A stretch of 64,000 nt of DNA from Quadrisphaera sp. INWT6 (GCF_015390235.1 NZ_VUOH01000001.1:744001-808000); one strand, 5' to 3'. Positions 1-9,067 are shown, counted from the stretch's first letter. The notes: generated by a model not told the origin, from the sequence alone. Made by a program: numbers and translations.

Positions 1-2079
1 GATGAACGAGGCCGGGCTGACCACGCCGCGCTCGGGGTGGTCCCAGCGCACGAGCGCCTCGACGCCCGAGACGCCGCCGTCGCCCATGTCGACCAGGGGT
101 TGGTAGACGACCCGGAACTGGCCCTCGGCGACAACGCGGCGGAGGTCGGCCTCGAGCTGCACGCGGTGGAGCAGCTGGTCGTGCATCTGCGGGTGGTAGA
201 GGGCGTAGCCGCCCTGGCGGGCCGCCTTGGCCTGGTACATGGCCAGGTCGGCGCTGCGCATCAGCTGCTCGGCGTCCCGGCCCGCCGTCGCGGTGCTCGC
301 CAGCCCGATGCTGGTGGCGATGCTCACCTCGACGTCGCGGACGGTGAACGGCCGGCGCACCGCGTCGCAGACGCGCTGCGCGAGGCGCTCGGCGTCCTGC
401 TCGCCAGAGGTCTCGTCGAGGAGCACCGCGAACTCGTCGCCGCCCATGCGGGCCACGGTGTCGCCCTGGCGCACGGCGGCGAGGAGCCGCTCGGCGACCA
501 GCACCAGCAGCTCGTCGCCGGCGCCGTGGCCGAGGGTGTCGTTGACGGCCTTGAAGCCGTCGAGGTCGAGGTAGCACACCTGCACCTCGCTGCGGGAGCC
601 GCGGCTGCGCAGGGCGTGCTCGAGGCGGTCCTTGAAGAGGGCGCGGTTGGGCAGCCCGGTGAGGGCGTCGCTGAACGCCTGGCGGCTCAGCTCCTCCGCG
701 AGCCGCACGGCCTCGGTGACGTCATGGGCGTTGACGACCGTGCCCTGGACGGCGTCGTGCTCGACCAGGCCCGTGAGGGTGGTGTCGAGGGTGAGCGTCC
801 GGCCGGTGGTGTGGCGCACGGACAGCCGCAGGTGCCGAGGGGGCCCGCCAGCGGCGACGGTGCGCAGCACCCGGGCGAGTGCAGCGGGGTCCTCGACGGT
901 CAGGACGTCGGTGACGGGGCGGCCGACCAGCGCCTCGCCCGGGATGCCGGTGGTGCGCTCGGCGGAGGGGCTGGCGTAGGTGACGGCACCGGCGCCGTCG
1001 ACGACGAGCACCAGGTCGGAACCGTGGACGACCAACGAGGCGAAGCGGCGCTCCTCGCTCGCGACCTGGCGCGTGCGCTCCGTGATCCGCGCACCCAGAC
1101 CCCGGGTGAGGCGGTCACCGTCGTGCGCCAGGAGGAGGCAGCGCACCAGCAGCAGGGTCAGCACGGTCACGTGCAACCACGAGGACGCGGGGCCCGCCTG
1201 CTGGCCGCTGACCGCCGCGGGGGCGGCCGAGGCGAGGGCGAGCAGCGCGGCGGCGCACGGCAGCGCGCCCCCGCTCAGCACCGGACGGTCGTCCACCGCT
1301 GCCGCGCCGTCCCGGCCCGGGCGGTGTCCCGCTGCCGCAGCCATCAGCGCCATGGACGTGAGCCAGGCCCAGGCCGTCACGTCGTCCCAGCGAGGGTCGC
1401 CGCGCAGGACGGTGACGGCGGCCCCGACGTCACCGAGGACCAGGGTGGCGGCGGCGGCGCAGACCGTGACGAGGCGGGGGTCCCGCCCGCGCGTGCGGAC
1501 GCCGGTGTGGATCGCGACGGCCGCCACGAGGAGCTCCGCGGTGACGGCCACCACGGCGGGTGCCGAGGCGTGCACGCCGCTGGTGGCCGCGGAGGGGGAG
1601 AGGGACAGGTGCCACACCACCGAGCAGCCGACGGCCGTCAGCAGCGCGCTGTCGAGGGCGTCGCGCAGGACGCCCGAGGTGGTGTTCGACCTCGACAGGA
1701 GCAGGGCGAAGGCGGCGGTCCCCGTGGCGACCGTCGTGACGAGGAGCACCCAGCCCAGCCGAGACGCACCATCGCTGACGACCAGCTCGGCCGACCAGCT
1801 GCGCCAGTCGATCAGCACGGCGTTGGTGCCCCAGGTCAGCACACCCGCGCAGATCAGCGCCCACGCCCACCGGTCGGCGCCGGTGCGCCACCGCAGGCTC
1901 AGGAGTCCTGCGCCCACGGCGCACGCGACGGCGACCGGAAGCCCGACCGCGACGACCGCGTCGGCAGCAGGCGTGCCGCGGGACAGCGTCCAGGCCGCTG
2001 TCCACGTCAGGACGAGGGCAGCGGCGACGAGGAGCGCGACGTGGTCGCGGACCCTCCGCACCGCAGTGGTCTTCAGCAC
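1..2079 (-). CDS. Membrane-anchored PAS-GGDEF-EAL cyclic-di-GMP protein (3' end outside window)
   Basis: The minus-strand frame is open from a GTG at 2079 to the window edge, giving 693 visible residues. Residues 1-320 are hydrophobic with several predicted membrane helices. A PAS-like segment follows at about 340-455. The GGDEF domain has RMGGDEF, with the signature at 546-550, and the EAL domain begins with GVEALVRW (EAL at 674-676) before the window cuts it. Proteins of this type make (GGDEF) and/or break (EAL) cyclic di-GMP at the membrane. The intact GGDEF signature suggests cyclase activity is possible; the EAL catalytic residues beyond 690 cannot be seen. No clear ribosome binding site precedes GTG 2079, and an in-frame GTG at 2133 is an alternative start. 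The neighbouring methyltransferase gene is divergent. Confidence 0.9.
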   Translation of the reverse strand, partial: MLKTTAVRRVRDHVALLVAAALVLTWTAAWTLSRGTPAADAVVAVGLPVAVACAVGAGLLSLRWRTGADRWAWALICAGVLTWGTNAVLIDWRSWSAELVVSDGASRLGWVLLVTTVATGTAAFALLLSRSNTTSGVLRDALDSALLTAVGCSVVWHLSLSPSAATSGVHASAPAVVAVTAELLVAAVAIHTGVRTRGRDPRLVTVCAAAATLVLGDVGAAVTVLRGDPRWDDVTAWAWLTSMALMAAAAGHRPGRDGAAAVDDRPVLSGGALPCAAALLALASAAPAAVSGQQAGPASSWLHVTVLTLLLVRCLLLAHDGDRLTRGLGARITERTRQVASEERRFASLVVHGSDLVLVVDGAGAVTYASPSAERTTGIPGEALVGRPVTDVLTVEDPAALARVLRTVAAGGPPRHLRLSVRHTTGRTLTLDTTLTGLVEHDAVQGTVVNAHDVTEAVRLAEELSRQAFSDALTGLPNRALFKDRLEHALRSRGSRSEVQVCYLDLDGFKAVNDTLGHGAGDELLVLVAERLLAAVRQGDTVARMGGDEFAVLLDETSGEQDAERLAQRVCDAVRRPFTVRDVEVSIATSIGLASTATAGRDAEQLMRSADLAMYQAKAARQGGYALYHPQMHDQLLHRVQLEADLRRVVAEGQFRVVYQPLVDMGDGGVSGVEALVRWDHPERGVVSPASFI

Positions 2080-2217
2080 GAGGTCGTATCGATGATCACG
2101 GGGGCCGACTTGAGGACGCTTCCTGGTGATCACCCGAGAGCGGGGCGCACGGTGTCGCCGATCTCGCCTTCTGAGACGGTGTTCCGGTATGTGGGACAAG
2201 ACGGGCATGCTGGCTCC

Positions 2218-3042
2218 ATGAGCGCCTACACGCACGGCCACGCGGAACCGGTCCTGGCCTCCCACCGCTGGCGCACCGCGGAGAACTCCTGCGGGTACCT
2301 GCTGCCGGAGCTGCGGGCGGGGCTCGACCTGTTGGACCTCGGGTGCGGCCCGGGCACCATCACCGCCGACCTGGCGCAGCGCGTCGCTCCGGGGCGCGTC
2401 GTCGGGCTCGACGCCGCCGCCGCGGTGCTCGGTGAGGCGGCGTCGCTGGCCGCGGCGCGCGGGGTGGACGTCGAGTGGGTGGTCGGTGACGCGCTGGCCC
2501 TGCCCTACGGCGACGCCTCCTTCGACGTCGTCCACGCCCACCAGGTGCTGCAGCACGTGGCCGACCCCGTCGCCGTGCTGCGCGAGGCGGCGCGCGTGCT
2601 GCGACCCGGCGGGCTGCTGGCCGTCCGCGACGTCGACTACGCCGCCACCACCTGGTACCCGCCGGACGCCGGGCTCGACGCGTGGCTGGAGCTGTACGGG
2701 ACGGTCGCGCGCGGCAACGGCGGTGAGCCGGACGCCGGGCGCCGCCTGCTGGCGTGGGCCCGCGCCGCGGGCCTGGGCGGCGGCGGCACGAGCGGTGCGG
2801 GCGGTGGGATCAGCTCCAGCGCGTCGGCGTGGTGCTACGCCTCACCGGCGGAGCGGGAGTGGTGGGGCACCTCGTGGGCCGGTCGCGCGACGGCCTCCGC
2901 CTTCGCGGATCACGCCCTGGCCAGCGGCGCGGCGAGCGCTGAGCAGCTGGACGGCGTCGCCGCCGCGTGGCGGCGCTGGGCGGCGTCGGAGGACGGGTGG
3001 ATCGCGCTGCTCCACGGCGAGCTGCTGGTCCGGATGCCCTGA
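2218..3042 (+). CDS. Class I SAM-dependent methyltransferase
   Basis: This 274-residue protein has the Rossmann methyltransferase signature LDLGCGPG (about 39-46), followed by VVGLDAA (motif II), a [18 protein letters not shown] stretch (motif III) and [12 protein letters not shown]. This matches the UbiE/Methyltransf_11 family, which transfers a methyl group from S-adenosylmethionine. The substrate cannot be told from sequence. The ATG at 2218 was chosen because the methyltransferase fold begins about 35 residues after it; the reading frame stays open upstream but there overlaps the divergent cyclic-di-GMP gene. It stands alone, convergent with the carotenoid cluster. A role in carotenoid or quinone methylation is possible but unsupported. 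Confidence 0.85.
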   Translation: MSAYTHGHAEPVLASHRWRTAENSCGYLLPELRAGLDLLDLGCGPGTITADLAQRVAPGRVVGLDAAAAVLGEAASLAAARGVDVEWVVGDALALPYGDASFDVVHAHQVLQHVADPVAVLREAARVLRPGGLLAVRDVDYAATTWYPPDAGLDAWLELYGTVARGNGGEPDAGRRLLAWARAAGLGGGGTSGAGGGISSSASAWCYASPAEREWWGTSWAGRATASAFADHALASGAASAEQLDGVAAAWRRWAASEDGWIALLHGELLVRMP

Positions 3043-3113
3043 GCCGCTGCTCGACCCGCCGGCCCGGCGGTGCCCTGCGGGGTCGGGTCGGCGGGCCGGG
3101 CCAGCGGGGTCGG

Positions 3114-3317
3114 TCAGCGGGTCCAGGCGGTGGCGTCCGCGGCGTGCTGGAACGCCTCCGCCGGGGTGGTGTCGGGGTGGGCGTCAGCGCGCACCAGCTC
3201 GCGGGCGGGCAGCGGTCCGCCGGGGCGCAGGGCGCGCTCGAGCCAGGAGGCGGCGACGACCACGGTGGCCCCCAGGCCGACCACGCCGGCGACGTTCAGC
3301 AGAGCGGTGGTGTCCAC
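3114..3317 (-). CDS. Small single-helix membrane protein of unknown function
   Basis: A 67-residue protein with an N-terminal hydrophobic helix (LLNVAGVVGLGATVVVAASW, about 6-25) and a polar C-terminal half. The GTG at 3317 is preceded by a purine-rich GAGAAGAGG, which favours it over upstream in-frame starts that would give up to 86 residues. It lies 123 bp downstream of the desaturase gene on the same strand and may be the last gene of the carotenoid cluster. I do not recognise the family; a membrane partner for the carotenoid enzymes is speculation. Confidence 0.5.
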   Translation of the reverse strand: MDTTALLNVAGVVGLGATVVVAASWLERALRPGGPLPARELVRADAHPDTTPAEAFQHAADATAWTR

Positions 3318-3440
3318 GACGGACCTCTTCTCGGTGGGCGGCCCGGACGGTCGCTGTGCCGCGGAGATCGACACCGGCGGACCCGCGCTGCAGCGCCGCG
3401 CGGGTGGTCCACCTGGACGGCCGTCGCCCGGCGGGAGACC

Positions 3441-4964
3441 TCAGGCGGCGCCGACGAGACCGGCCGCGATCGCCGCCGACGCCAGCACGAGGGGGATCCC
3501 CCCGCCGGGGTGGCTCGAGCCGCCCACCAGCAGCAGCCCGGGCACGGGGGAGCGGTTGGCAGGGCGCAGGAACGCGGCGCGCGCCCCGTTGCTCGAGGAG
3601 CCGTAGATGGACCCGCCGAGGCTGCCGGTGGCCGCCTCGAGGTCGGCCGGCGTGCGCACCTCGCGGTGCAGCACCCGCCCGCGGACGTCGAGGCCGCGGC
3701 GCGCCATGACGTCGAGCACGTGGTCGGCGTAGGCGTCCGCGAGGCCGGGCGCGCTCCAGTCGACACCGGCGCGGGGGTCGTGGGGGGCGTGCCGCGGGGC
3801 GTTGACCAGCACGAACCAGGCCTCGGCGTCGTCGTGCGGCCGCAGCGCCGGGTCGTCGGGGGCGCTGACGTAGACGGCCGGGTCCGGGACGGCGCTGGGA
3901 CGCCCGCGGCGTCGTCCTGCACCGAAGACGGCGTCGAACTCGTCGTCGTACCCGCCGCGGGCCAGGTCCGGGAACAGCACGGTGTGGTGCGCGAGGTCCG
4001 GCGTGCGGCCCTGCAGCGCGAGGAGCAGCACCACGCCGCTCAGCGACGGCGTGGTCGCGGCCAGGGCCGCTCGCGCGCCGCGGGTCCGCGCCGCCGACGC
4101 GCGGGGGAGCAGGGGGCGGTGTCCGGGCGGGGTGCGCACGCCGTACAGCGCCGCGGCGTCGGCGTTGGCCACGACGACGTCGGCGGGCAGGCGGCGCCCG
4201 TCGGCGAGCCGCACGCCGGCGGCCCGGCCCCCTTCCAGGAGGACCTCGTCCACCCGCGCCCCCGTGAGCAGCCGCGCCCCGCGCTGGCGGGCCCGGTCGG
4301 CGACGGCGTCGACCACGCGCCGCAGGCCCCCCGGGGTGTACCAGGAGCCCCCGGTCAGCTCCAGGTGCAGCACCGAGGCCAGGGCCGCGGGCGCGCGGCG
4401 CGGGTCGGAGCCGGTGTAGGTGGCCATCCTGTCGACCAGCGCGACGTGGCGGGGGTCGTCGAGGTGGGCCTCGGCCAGGGCGCGCAGCGAGGTGCCGGGG
4501 GCGATGGTCGCGACGTCGCGCAGCCCCCCGCGGCGCGCGGCCAGGCCCGCGAGCGTGCGCGGGCCGTCGAGCGGCGAGCTGAGGAAGGGGCCCTCGGTGA
4601 CGTCCCAGATGCGGCGCGCGCGGTCCAGGAGGCGCCGCCAGCCGGGGCCGAGGTCGTCGGACAGGTGCAGGCGGGAGCCGTCGGTGAAGCGGTGGTCGGT
4701 GGGGCCGACGGGGCGCAGCTCGAGGCTGCGCTCGAGGGGGGCACCGGTCGCGGCGAACAGGCGGCGGAGCTGGTCGGGCCAGGTCAGCAGGCTCGGGCCG
4801 GTGTCGTAGGCGAAGCCCTCGTGCTCGAACCAGCCGAGCTTGCCGCCGACGGTCTCCGCCTGCTCGCAGACGGTGACGTCGTGCCCGAGGGCGGCCAGGC
4901 GCGCGGCCGCCGCGAGCCCGCCCAGGCCCGCACCCACGACGACGACCCGGGCCACGCACGCCAC
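3441..4964 (-). CDS. Phytoene desaturase-family carotenoid oxidoreductase (CrtI/CrtD-like)
   Basis: A 507-residue flavoprotein. The N-terminal FAD Rossmann motif is VVVVGAGLGGLAAAARLA (from residue 7), followed by VGGKLGWFEHEGFAYDTGPS. The C-terminal signature has NGARAAFLRPANRS and GGSSHPGGGIPLVLASA, both characteristic of the CrtI desaturase family. The AFLRPANRS motif and the neighbouring CruF-like hydratase suggest a C-3',4' desaturase (CrtD type) acting on hydroxylated acyclic carotenoids rather than a first-step phytoene desaturase; that is inference. The GTG at 4964 was chosen because the FAD motif begins six codons later; the frame stays open upstream only because it runs through the tandem repeat at 4983-5034. 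Confidence 0.85.
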   Translation of the reverse strand: MACVARVVVVGAGLGGLAAAARLAALGHDVTVCEQAETVGGKLGWFEHEGFAYDTGPSLLTWPDQLRRLFAATGAPLERSLELRPVGPTDHRFTDGSRLHLSDDLGPGWRRLLDRARRIWDVTEGPFLSSPLDGPRTLAGLAARRGGLRDVATIAPGTSLRALAEAHLDDPRHVALVDRMATYTGSDPRRAPAALASVLHLELTGGSWYTPGGLRRVVDAVADRARQRGARLLTGARVDEVLLEGGRAAGVRLADGRRLPADVVVANADAAALYGVRTPPGHRPLLPRASAARTRGARAALAATTPSLSGVVLLLALQGRTPDLAHHTVLFPDLARGGYDDEFDAVFGAGRRRGRPSAVPDPAVYVSAPDDPALRPHDDAEAWFVLVNAPRHAPHDPRAGVDWSAPGLADAYADHVLDVMARRGLDVRGRVLHREVRTPADLEAATGSLGGSIYGSSSNGARAAFLRPANRSPVPGLLLVGGSSHPGGGIPLVLASAAIAAGLVGAA

Positions 4965-4982
4965 GGTAGGCGGCCCCCACCT

Positions 4983-5034
4983 GAGTGGCACGGGGTGGCC
5001 CTGCGCCAGTAGGAGTGGCACGGGGTGGCCCTGC
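4983..5034. repeat. Two-copy tandem direct repeat, 22-bp unit with 30-bp period
   Basis: The sequence GAGTGGCACGGGGTGGCC plus CTGC occurs exactly twice, at 4983-5004 and 5013-5034, separated by 8 bp. It sits immediately upstream of the desaturase start (4964, minus strand), so it lies in or near that gene's promoter or leader region. Function unknown; a binding-site pair or a remnant of a dispersed repeat are both possible. Confidence 0.8.
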
Positions 5035-5100
5035 ACCATTCCCGGAGTGGTGCAGATCCCCCCAGGGGCGGCCCGGGGCCCCGGTGGAGCGGCTCGGGCA

Positions 5101-5163
5101 CCGCGACGGCGGAGTCCAGGGCCAGACCGGGGCCCGTCCTGACCCTGGACTCCGCCGTCGCGG
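5101..5163. terminator. Perfect 21-bp inverted repeat between glycosyltransferase and desaturase genes
   Basis: The arms 5101-5121 and 5143-5163 are exact reverse complements (CCGCGACGGCGGAGTCCAGG plus G) around a 21-nt loop. It lies just downstream of the glycosyltransferase stop at 5188 (minus strand) and upstream of the desaturase gene, so an RNA hairpin would form between two co-directional genes. There is no U-tract, as is usual in high-GC actinobacteria. It could be a terminator, an mRNA-stabilising hairpin or a REP-like element. Confidence 0.6.
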
Positions 5164-5187
5164 GTCGGGTGGGCGCGCCAGGAGCCG

Positions 5188-6333
5188 TCAGGGCAGGGAG
5201 CGGCCCTTCCACGCCAGGCCGCCGGCGCGCCGCAGCCGCCACGAGCGCACGACCAGCGAGCCCAGGACGACGACGGACGCCGGGTGCCCCAGCGCGTCGG
5301 GCCAGGCCCGGCCGCCGGTGCGCCGGGCCGCCACCACGCGGGAGGCCACCGCCGCGGCCCACCCCAGCAGCCCCGCGCGGGAGCCGCCCAGGGCCGCCAG
5401 CGGCGGGACCACGAACGCCAGGAGCAGACCCGCCACCAGCCCCGCGGCCGCGGCCGGCGAGCCGGTGGCCGACCACAGCGACTTCGCGTACCCGTCGCGC
5501 AGCGCGGGCCAGCCGTCGTACATCCGGCAGGTGGCCAGGTGCGTCCCGTCGGCCACGCCGCCGCGACCCCCCGCGGCCTTGACGGCCCGGACCAGCGCGA
5601 CGTCGTCCAGCACCTCGGCCCGCACCGCCGCGAACCCGCCGGCCCGTCGCAGCGCCGCGGCGTCGAGGGCCATCAGCTGCCCGTTCGCCGCGGACAGCGA
5701 CGGCCGCGGGGAGCGCTCGGCCAGGCGCAGCGGCAGCGTGGCGAGCCAGCTCCACTGCAGCAGCGGCTGGACCAGCCGCTCCGCCACCGTCAGCGCCACC
5801 TGCCGCGGGTAGGGGCTGACCAGGTCGAGTCCGTGGCGGCGCAGCAGGTCGACGGAGGCCGCCAGGGCGTGCGGGGCCAGCCGCACGTCGGCGTCCAGGC
5901 ACACCAGCACCGGTCCCCTCGCCGCGGCCGCGAGCTGGTGCAGGGCGTGCGGCTTGCCGAGCCAGCCGGGTGGCAGGGGCCCGCCGGCGAGGAGCCGCAC
6001 CCGCACGTCGTCGTCGGCCACCTCCCGCACCTCGGCGGCCGTGCCGTCGGTGGAGCCGTCGTCGAGGACGAGCACCTCCAGGTCCGGCACCCCGGTGCTC
6101 GCGAGCACCGCCCGCAGGCACGGGCCGACCTGACCGGCCTCGTCGCGCACGGGCAGCAGCACGCTGACCCGCTCGGCCACCGCCGGGGGAGCGGCCAGCG
6201 GCCGCCGCAGCAGCGCGGCGTTCACCGCGGTGTGACCGGCGACGACGACGGCGGCCGCGCTCCCCGCCCGCACCACCCAGCGCCGAGCGGCGCTCGTCGG
6301 GCTGCTCGTCGGGCTGCTCGCAGGGCTGCTCAC
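5188..6333 (-). CDS. GT2-family glycosyltransferase of the carotenoid cluster (CruC-like)
   Basis: A 381-residue protein with a short N-terminal hydrophobic stretch, then a GT2 (GT-A fold) catalytic domain: VSVLLPVRDEAG, LEVLVLDDGSTDGT, a LVCLDADVRL metal-binding stretch (DAD) and LDDVALVRAVK (the ED-like motif). The C-terminal third has membrane segments. GT2 enzymes transfer sugars from nucleotide sugars. Beside a CruF-like hydratase, this one probably glycosylates the C-1' hydroxyl that CruF introduces, as CruC/CruG-type enzymes do. Start GTG 6333 overlaps the upstream stop as GTGA, implying translational coupling. The exact sugar and acceptor are inference. Confidence 0.8.
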   Translation of the reverse strand: MSSPASSPTSSPTSAARRWVVRAGSAAAVVVAGHTAVNAALLRRPLAAPPAVAERVSVLLPVRDEAGQVGPCLRAVLASTGVPDLEVLVLDDGSTDGTAAEVREVADDDVRVRLLAGGPLPPGWLGKPHALHQLAAAARGPVLVCLDADVRLAPHALAASVDLLRRHGLDLVSPYPRQVALTVAERLVQPLLQWSWLATLPLRLAERSPRPSLSAANGQLMALDAAALRRAGGFAAVRAEVLDDVALVRAVKAAGGRGGVADGTHLATCRMYDGWPALRDGYAKSLWSATGSPAAAAGLVAGLLLAFVVPPLAALGGSRAGLLGWAAAVASRVVAARRTGGRAWPDALGHPASVVVLGSLVVRSWRLRRAGGLAWKGRSLP

Positions 6334-7180
6334 GGCCGCGGCGGCCGCAGCACCCGGAGCAGCGCCGGCGCCGCGACCACGCCCATCACCACGAACACCC
6401 ACAGCCCCGCCCACGGGCGGCCGAAGAAGGCCACGCCGGCCAGCGCCGAGCCGAGCCAGGTCCACCCCAGCAGCAGCGCCGGGGCGCCGGCGCCCACGGC
6501 GGCGCTCGCGGGGACCCCCGGACGGACCCCGCGGGGCACGGCCGCGTGCAGCAGCGCCTGGATCACCAGCGCCACCAGCACCCACCCGCGTAGTTGGTCA
6601 GGGGGATGCCGGGGATCCCGGGCAGCGCGGGAGCGGGGTCCGCCCAGGCCCAGTGCCCGGCCTCGACCATCTGCGGGTCGAGGGAGAGGTCCCACGCGGC
6701 CAGCGCCCACGCGCCCAGCGGCACCGCCACCCACGCCGGCACGGGCCCGAAGCGGGCGCGCAGCAGGTCGACGACGGCGCGGCCCGCCAGCAGCGTCGGC
6801 CAGGCCATCATCAGCCAGGCGGCGGGCACCACGGCGGGCACGCCGAGCACCTGCGGGCCGAGAGTCCCGGCGTAGGCGTACTCCCCGAACGGGAAGCCGG
6901 TGCTCACGCCGACGGCCTCGGCGACCAGGCCGACGCCCCCGGCGCCGACCAGCAGCGCGACGACGGCGCGCACGCCGTGGGTGGCCCCCGCGCTGACCAG
7001 CGACGCCGCGGCGAAGAGCAGCACCGACGCGAGCGTGGCGGTCGTCAGCGCCCGTCCGGACAGCAGCGGGTAGGTGACCTGCACGAGCACCGCGGCGGAG
7101 GCCAGGGCGAGGGCCGCCAGCCGGCCCGCGGCGGCGGCGCTGCCGGCGCGGGAGCCCGCGACGGTGGCGGGGGTGCTCAC
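6330..7180 (-). pseudogene. cruF: CruF-like carotenoid hydratase (DUF422) with one-base frame break
   Basis: The multi-helix membrane protein carries family-specific motifs: TGFPFGEYAYAGTLGPQVLG, VPAAWLMMAWPTLLAGR and AAWDLSLDPQM. CruF hydrates the C-1',2' double bond of acyclic carotenoid ends. The reading frame is continuous from GTG 7180 (GTGA overlap with the upstream gene) to about 6585, where IPLTNYAG should run on as WVLVALVIQALL; instead that continuation lies in another frame ending at 6330. Adding one base within the GCGGGTGGGTG stretch at about 6580-6590 restores a 283-residue protein whose stop overlaps the next gene's start. Either a real loss-of-function mutation or a sequencing error; the intact coupling at both ends favours an error. 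Confidence 0.8.
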
Positions 7181-7929
7181 GGCGCGGTCCCCCGGTAGGT
7201 GCCGGCCAGGTCGCGGACGGCGAACCGGGCGAAGAGCTCCTCGGCGTACCAGCCCTCGCGGGCGGTCCGCTCGACGACGTCGCGGTGGGCGGCGCGGCGG
7301 TGGGCGAAGTCGCGCAGGGAGGCGGCGTCGTCCCAGAGGCTGAAGGTGCCCTGCAGGCCGACCGGCGCCTCGCCGATGCCGACCGCCAGCCGCATCCCGG
7401 GCACCTGCTGCAGGTCGGTGGAGACCGGGGGCACCGCGCGCCAGAAGGCCCTGCCCCGGCCGAGGCGGATGCGCGCCCGGGTGATGCTCGCGACGGGACC
7501 GCTCGCGCTCGCGCTGGCGCGGCGCGGCTCGGGCTCGCCGAAGGGGGCCCGGCCCGACCAGCGGCCGCGCGCGGCCACCGGCACCATCTCGACGCGCAGC
7601 CGCTCGTGGGCCAGGCGGTCCCACGCCGCCACGGCGGGGGAGCGCTCGAACGCCGCGGCGTCGGCGGGGTCGTCCCAGGTGGTGAGGACCGCCCAGTGCC
7701 CCGGGTCGGCGTCGCGGGGGGTGAAGGTGCGCCCGTCGCCGGTGCCCAGCAGCTTCCAGAAGCGGGCGGGGCTCGTGCGCAGGTTGCGGCGGTCCAGCGC
7801 CATCCGCGCGACGGCGAGCGGGACCGCGCAACGGGCCACGCCCCACACGTGGAGCACGACGACGGCGGGGACGGGCTCGGGCGCGGACCCGGAGGGGGCG
7901 GCCGGGACGGCGGGAGCGGTGTCGGCCAC
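7177..7929 (-). CDS. Spheroidene monooxygenase-like protein (CrtA-like)
   Basis: A 250-residue protein with the CrtA-family pattern: VVVLHVWGVARCAVPLAVAR, FWKLLGTGDGRTFTPRDAD, HWAVLTTWDD and, near the C-terminus, RREGWYAEELFARFAV-like sequence (REGWYAEELFARF). CrtA introduces keto groups at C-2 of acyclic carotenoids; the same fold also appears in uncharacterised monooxygenases. It is the first gene of a coupled set with the CruF-like and glycosyltransferase genes (each overlap is GTGA). Start GTG 7929 is the only usable start near the N-terminus; the alanine/proline-rich first 25 residues are probably disordered. The reaction is inferred from family and context. Confidence 0.75.
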   Translation of the reverse strand: MADTAPAVPAAPSGSAPEPVPAVVVLHVWGVARCAVPLAVARMALDRRNLRTSPARFWKLLGTGDGRTFTPRDADPGHWAVLTTWDDPADAAAFERSPAVAAWDRLAHERLRVEMVPVAARGRWSGRAPFGEPEPRRASASASGPVASITRARIRLGRGRAFWRAVPPVSTDLQQVPGMRLAVGIGEAPVGLQGTFSLWDDAASLRDFAHRRAAHRDVVERTAREGWYAEELFARFAVRDLAGTYRGTAP

Positions 7930-8221
7930 GCCAGCACGGTAACCGGCGGGCGCCCGCCACCGCCCGGCGCGCCCGGGCCGCTCCTGGGCCGCCCCCGGGC
8001 CGCCCCCCTGACCGACCACGGCCGGACACCCGGACGTCACCGCAGGTGGGAGGGCGTTGTCAGTGGTGGGTGGCAGCGTCCTCGCCATGAGCAGCGGGTT
8101 GACGGCGGGAGTGGTGGACGGTTCACTGCTCCTGTCGAACACGCGTTCGACAGAGGTGGCCGCGGTCACCGGGGAGGGGAAGCCCCGGGGCCGCGCCGCC
8201 GCCACTCCCGGAGGAGGAGAC
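7930..8221. other. Divergent intergenic region between carotenoid and mutagenesis clusters
   Basis: This 292-bp gap separates the divergent CrtA-like and DUF6504 genes. It holds the SOS box at 8135-8150 and a strong GGAGGAGG ribosome binding site just before GTG 8222. The left half is C-rich with no motif I recognise; the promoter of the carotenoid genes must lie there. Confidence 0.6.
8135..8150. promoter_or_regulatory. LexA (SOS) box upstream of DUF6504 gene
   Basis: The 16-bp palindrome TCGAACACGCGTTCGA is a perfect match to the actinobacterial/Gram-positive LexA box pattern TCGAAC-N4-GTTCGA. It lies 72 bp before the DUF6504 start codon. DNA-damage induction of this module by LexA cleavage is the expected regulation. 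Confidence 0.9.
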
Positions 8222-8608
8222 GTGGGGCGGGTCGTCGACGAGGTGGTGCACGTCAAGGTGGGGGCCGCGGGGGCGCCGGAGGCGTTCGTCCGGCGCGGCC
8301 AGCTGTACGTGGTCCGCGAGGTGCTGGCCAGCTGGAGCGCCCGCCTGCCGTGGTGGCAGGGGGTCGCGGCACGGGCCCTGCGCGGAGACGCCGTCGAGGT
8401 CTCGGGCTCCAGCGCCCTGGCGCCCCGCCCCCGGGCCGGCGACGACGCCCGCCGCGGGCCCGCGGCCGACGAGCAGGTCTGGCGCGTGGTCGCCAGCCGG
8501 GGCTTCGCCGCGGAGCCCGGCACGTTCGAGCTGGCGGTCTCACCGGGGGCCCCGGAGCCCGCCGGGGGTGGCGAGGGTGCCTGGCGCCTCGTCCGGGTGG
8601 TCGACTGA
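8222..8608 (+). CDS. DUF6504-family protein of the SOS mutagenesis module
   Basis: A 128-residue protein with the core pattern FVRRGQLYVVREVLASWSAR, then PWWQG and EQVWRVVAS, which I recognise as DUF6504-like; such proteins are commonly encoded next to dnaE2/dinB genes in actinobacteria. The start GTG 8222 is fixed by an excellent ribosome binding site (GGAGGAGG, about 5 nt away); longer in-frame starts would place the SOS box inside the coding region. A Gly/Pro/Ala-rich insert (about 60-85) interrupts the domain. Biochemical function is unknown; an accessory role in damage-induced synthesis is inferred from position and LexA control. Confidence 0.75.
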   Translation: MGRVVDEVVHVKVGAAGAPEAFVRRGQLYVVREVLASWSARLPWWQGVAARALRGDAVEVSGSSALAPRPRAGDDARRGPAADEQVWRVVASRGFAAEPGTFELAVSPGAPEPAGGGEGAWRLVRVVD

Positions 8609-8665
8609 CGTGGCCACCTCTCGCACCGCCCCCCGCACCGCCGGACCGGCCGTCCTGCCCGCCCC

Positions 8666-9067
8666 GTGCCGCAGGCCGCCCTCGAGCTGGTCGGGCGGGC
8701 CTGCACGGGCCTCGTCGAGGCCTCCGCCGCGAGCGACCCGTCGGAGCGGTTCGTGCTCGCCCACCTCGCCGCGCTGCGCGCCGGCGCCGCCGTCGTGGCC
8801 ACCCGCGAGGTGCCCCGCGCCCGGCGCCGCGGCCCGGTGAGCGTGTGGGACGCGCTGCTCGCCCTCGCCCCCGAGCTGGAGGGGTGGGTGCGGGTCTTCG
8901 CCAGCGCTGCGGAGCGCCGCGCCGCCGTCGAGGCCGGGCGCGGTGCCCCCGTGGGGGCCCGCGAGGCCGACGAGCACCTCGACCGCGCCGAGGTGTTCGC
9001 CTCCGTCGTCGCCGACCTCCTCGGGGCGCGCCCGCCGGCCCGCGTCCTGCCGCTCGCCGCCTCCTGA
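8666..9067 (+). CDS. SAV_6107-type HEPN-domain protein
   Basis: A 133-residue, helix-rich protein: ASDPSERFVLAHLAALRAGA, VSVWDALLALAPELEGW, and VGAREADEHLDRAEVFASVV. This pattern fits the SAV_6107-type HEPN family found near actinobacterial dnaE2. HEPN proteins may act as ribonucleases or nucleotidyltransferase partners, but I do not see a convincing catalytic R-x4-6-H, so nuclease activity should not be assumed. GTG 8666 is the first usable start in the frame. It lies 57 bp after the DUF6504 stop and before dnaE2's own SOS box. Confidence 0.65.
   Translation: MPQAALELVGRACTGLVEASAASDPSERFVLAHLAALRAGAAVVATREVPRARRRGPVSVWDALLALAPELEGWVRVFASAAERRAAVEAGRGAPVGAREADEHLDRAEVFASVVADLLGARPPARVLPLAAS

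Noticed and set aside
37-2217. Left two-thirds of the long plus-strand frame ending at 3042
   Set aside because: It runs antisense to the PAS-GGDEF-EAL gene and is low-complexity; only the part from 2218 encodes a methyltransferase.
5284-6996. 570-codon plus-strand frame opposite the glycosyltransferase and hydratase genes
   Set aside because: Antisense shadow, Arg/Gly/Pro-rich, no start signal or domain.
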